Assembly: GCA_018303315.1 (NCBI GenBank)
Contig: JAGVYJ010000066.1
Span: forward strand, 510-5,939
Direction of reading: 5' to 3'
Length of the DNA stretch: 5,430 nt
Source: Candidatus Woesearchaeota archaeon
Lineage (GTDB): Archaea; Nanobdellota; Nanobdellia; Woesearchaeales; JAGVYJ01
The first letter of the stretch is position 1. Every line of letters begins with the position of its first letter. Below are positions 4,717 to 5,430 of the stretch, piece after piece. Below the pieces are notes generated by a model, which was not told the DNA's origin, searched no databases, and worked only from the letters and a program-made list of their open reading frames with translations. Made by a program: the position numbers and the translations under genes.

Positions 4717-5016
4717 TCAGAATCTGTGCAATTTTCTTTCAAACCCGATAATTTTCCCTTTCTTAACTTTCACACCTTCTTCTGCCAGCAGTTCTGCCTT
4801 TTTTACGGCTCCAGAGGCAAACCCGCCCAAAGTGCCGTCGGAATTCACAACCCTGTGGCATGGCACAACAGGGGCATAGGGATTCCTGTGCATTGCATTC
4901 CCAACCGCTCTGTAAGCCCGGCTATTCAATGCCCTGGCCAGCTCTCTATAAGTTGTAACCTTCCCCTCTGGGATTCTCTTTGCAAGTTCCCAGACTTTCT
5001 CGTTAAATGTTATCAT
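4717..5016 (-). CDS. ogt: O6-alkylguanine-DNA alkyltransferase, minimal single-domain form
   Basis: A suicide repair protein that transfers methyl or alkyl groups from O6-alkylguanine in DNA to its own cysteine. The 99 residues cover just the C-terminal DNA-binding/active-site domain. They include the start (FNEKVWELAKRIPEGKVTTY), the helix-turn-helix with its arginine finger (YRAVGNAMHRNP, R36 and N45), the active site VPCHRVV with C53, and the glycine-rich DGTLGGFASG. The N-terminal domain of full-length Ogt/MGMT (about 150-200 residues) is absent. Because the cysteine is kept, this is not an alkyltransferase-like (ATL) protein, in which it is replaced. Short active-site-only forms are known in archaea and bacteria. 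The ATG overlaps the stop of the upstream kinase gene as ATGA, so translation is probably coupled. Confidence 0.9.
   Translation of the reverse strand: MITFNEKVWELAKRIPEGKVTTYRELARALNSRAYRAVGNAMHRNPYAPVVPCHRVVNSDGTLGGFASGAVKKAELLAEEGVKVKKGKIIGFERKLHRF
4732..4769 (+). terminator. Possible T-rich termination zone after the second orphan gene
   Basis: Several T-rich runs (TTTTCTTTC, TTTTCCCTTTCTT, CTTT) follow the convergent gene end on the plus strand. They also encode the Lys-rich C-terminus of the opposing alkyltransferase, so their composition may simply reflect that protein. Confidence 0.2.
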
Positions 5017-5430
5017 TTCAGCAATGCACGGATTCTCCTGAAATTTTTCCCTGTTGGCTGTTTCTTGTAATCCTTTGCCAGACTCAGCAGCAGTGCCTCA
5101 TCAATAAATATTTTTTTATTCTTTAATGCCTCTGCGAATCTCCCGGTCCTGATAAACTGGCAGAACTGGGTCACGTTCTTCGGAGACATGTCATAATGCC
5201 CCCTCTCGAAATCAATGAGCGTTACTTTGTTTCTGCCTATTATTACATGCTTCAGCGGCCTGTGCATCTCTTCCTTGGTAAGCTTCATTTTATCAAGTAT
5301 GAAGCACTGGCGGAAGGTTTCCTTCAGTGCCGAGATTATATTCTTCCTTCCTTGCTGGAGCACATAATCTTTGATGTATTCCCCTTCGGCAAACTTGTAT
5401 GCGATAAAGTCCTTTCCTGCGAAAAGAAGC
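5013..5430 (-). CDS. Atypical Ser/Thr protein kinase (COG2112-like), C-terminal part
   Basis: The frame is open to the right edge, so the N-terminus lies outside the window; 138 residues are present. An N-terminal-lobe end is visible (FAGKDFIAYKFAEGEYIKDY), followed by helices and then EMHRPLKHVIIGRNKVTLID, continuing FERGHYDMSPKNVTQFCQFI. This is the signature of the archaeal predicted kinase family COG2112. The usual HxDxxxxN catalytic loop is replaced by HRPLKHVII, and the metal-binding DFG by DFE, so catalysis may differ from that of standard kinases or be absent. The family is related to RIO- and Bud32-type kinases; the target is unknown. A GTG at 5363 could be mistaken for the start, but family sequence continues upstream of it (KFAEGEYIKDYV). 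The gene is followed, with a 4-nt ATGA overlap, by the alkyltransferase gene. Confidence 0.75.
   Translation of the reverse strand, partial: LLFAGKDFIAYKFAEGEYIKDYVLQQGRKNIISALKETFRQCFILDKMKLTKEEMHRPLKHVIIGRNKVTLIDFERGHYDMSPKNVTQFCQFIRTGRFAEALKNKKIFIDEALLLSLAKDYKKQPTGKNFRRIRALLK

Noticed and set aside
4726..5070. A 114-residue plus-strand frame opposite the alkyltransferase
   Set aside because: The minus strand encodes a clear alkyltransferase with its active-site motif; the plus-strand reading has no recognisable features.
5013..5363. GTG 5363 as the true start of the kinase gene (116 residues)
   Set aside because: The frame stays open to the window edge, and the upstream residues (KFAEGEYIKDY) are typical kinase-lobe sequence, so the gene is cut by the window.

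Overview
The window looks like a piece of an archaeal chromosome. The evidence is a transcription factor B (TFB) gene, archaeal TATA boxes (one with a convincing BRE), several start codons lying about 26-30 nt below a TATA box (the leaderless pattern), GGTGA-type Shine-Dalgarno sites only inside leadered or operon genes, a RibL-type nucleotidyltransferase and a COG2112-type atypical kinase. Small compact genes, heavy AGG arginine usage and family flavour suggest a DPANN lineage such as Woesearchaeota or Pacearchaeota. That placement is inference, not proof.

Layout. At the left edge is the 5' part of a leftward gene for a small exported protein (1-159). It diverges from a rightward pair: a DEDDy RNase H-fold exonuclease (259-1029) and a transglutaminase-like protein (1053-1688) whose TATA box overlaps the stop codon of the exonuclease gene. 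These converge, with a 1-nt gap, on a leftward operon (2641-1690) of a RibL-like cytidylyltransferase and a four-helix membrane protein with a six-cysteine external loop, overlapping by 8 nt. A 203-nt divergent promoter region separates ribL from rightward tfb (2845-3731).

The tfb gene is broken. Its zinc ribbon and first cyclin repeat are intact, but inside the second repeat the frame shifts and about 10 residues are missing, best explained by a 31-nt deletion (or assembly gap) near 3517-3519. The rest of the second repeat continues in another frame to 3731. Next come two rightward genes that I cannot assign to any family (3743-4114 and 4157-4714). Their glutamine and arginine codon use differs clearly from the neighbours, which suggests recent acquisition. 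They converge, with a 2-nt gap, on a leftward translationally coupled pair: the atypical kinase (start beyond the window) and a minimal O6-alkylguanine-DNA alkyltransferase with its active-site cysteine.

No rRNA, tRNA, CRISPR array, insertion sequence or long repeat was seen. No stretch over 300 bases lacks a gene. The items most worth a second look are the damaged tfb and the compositionally foreign orphan pair beside it.
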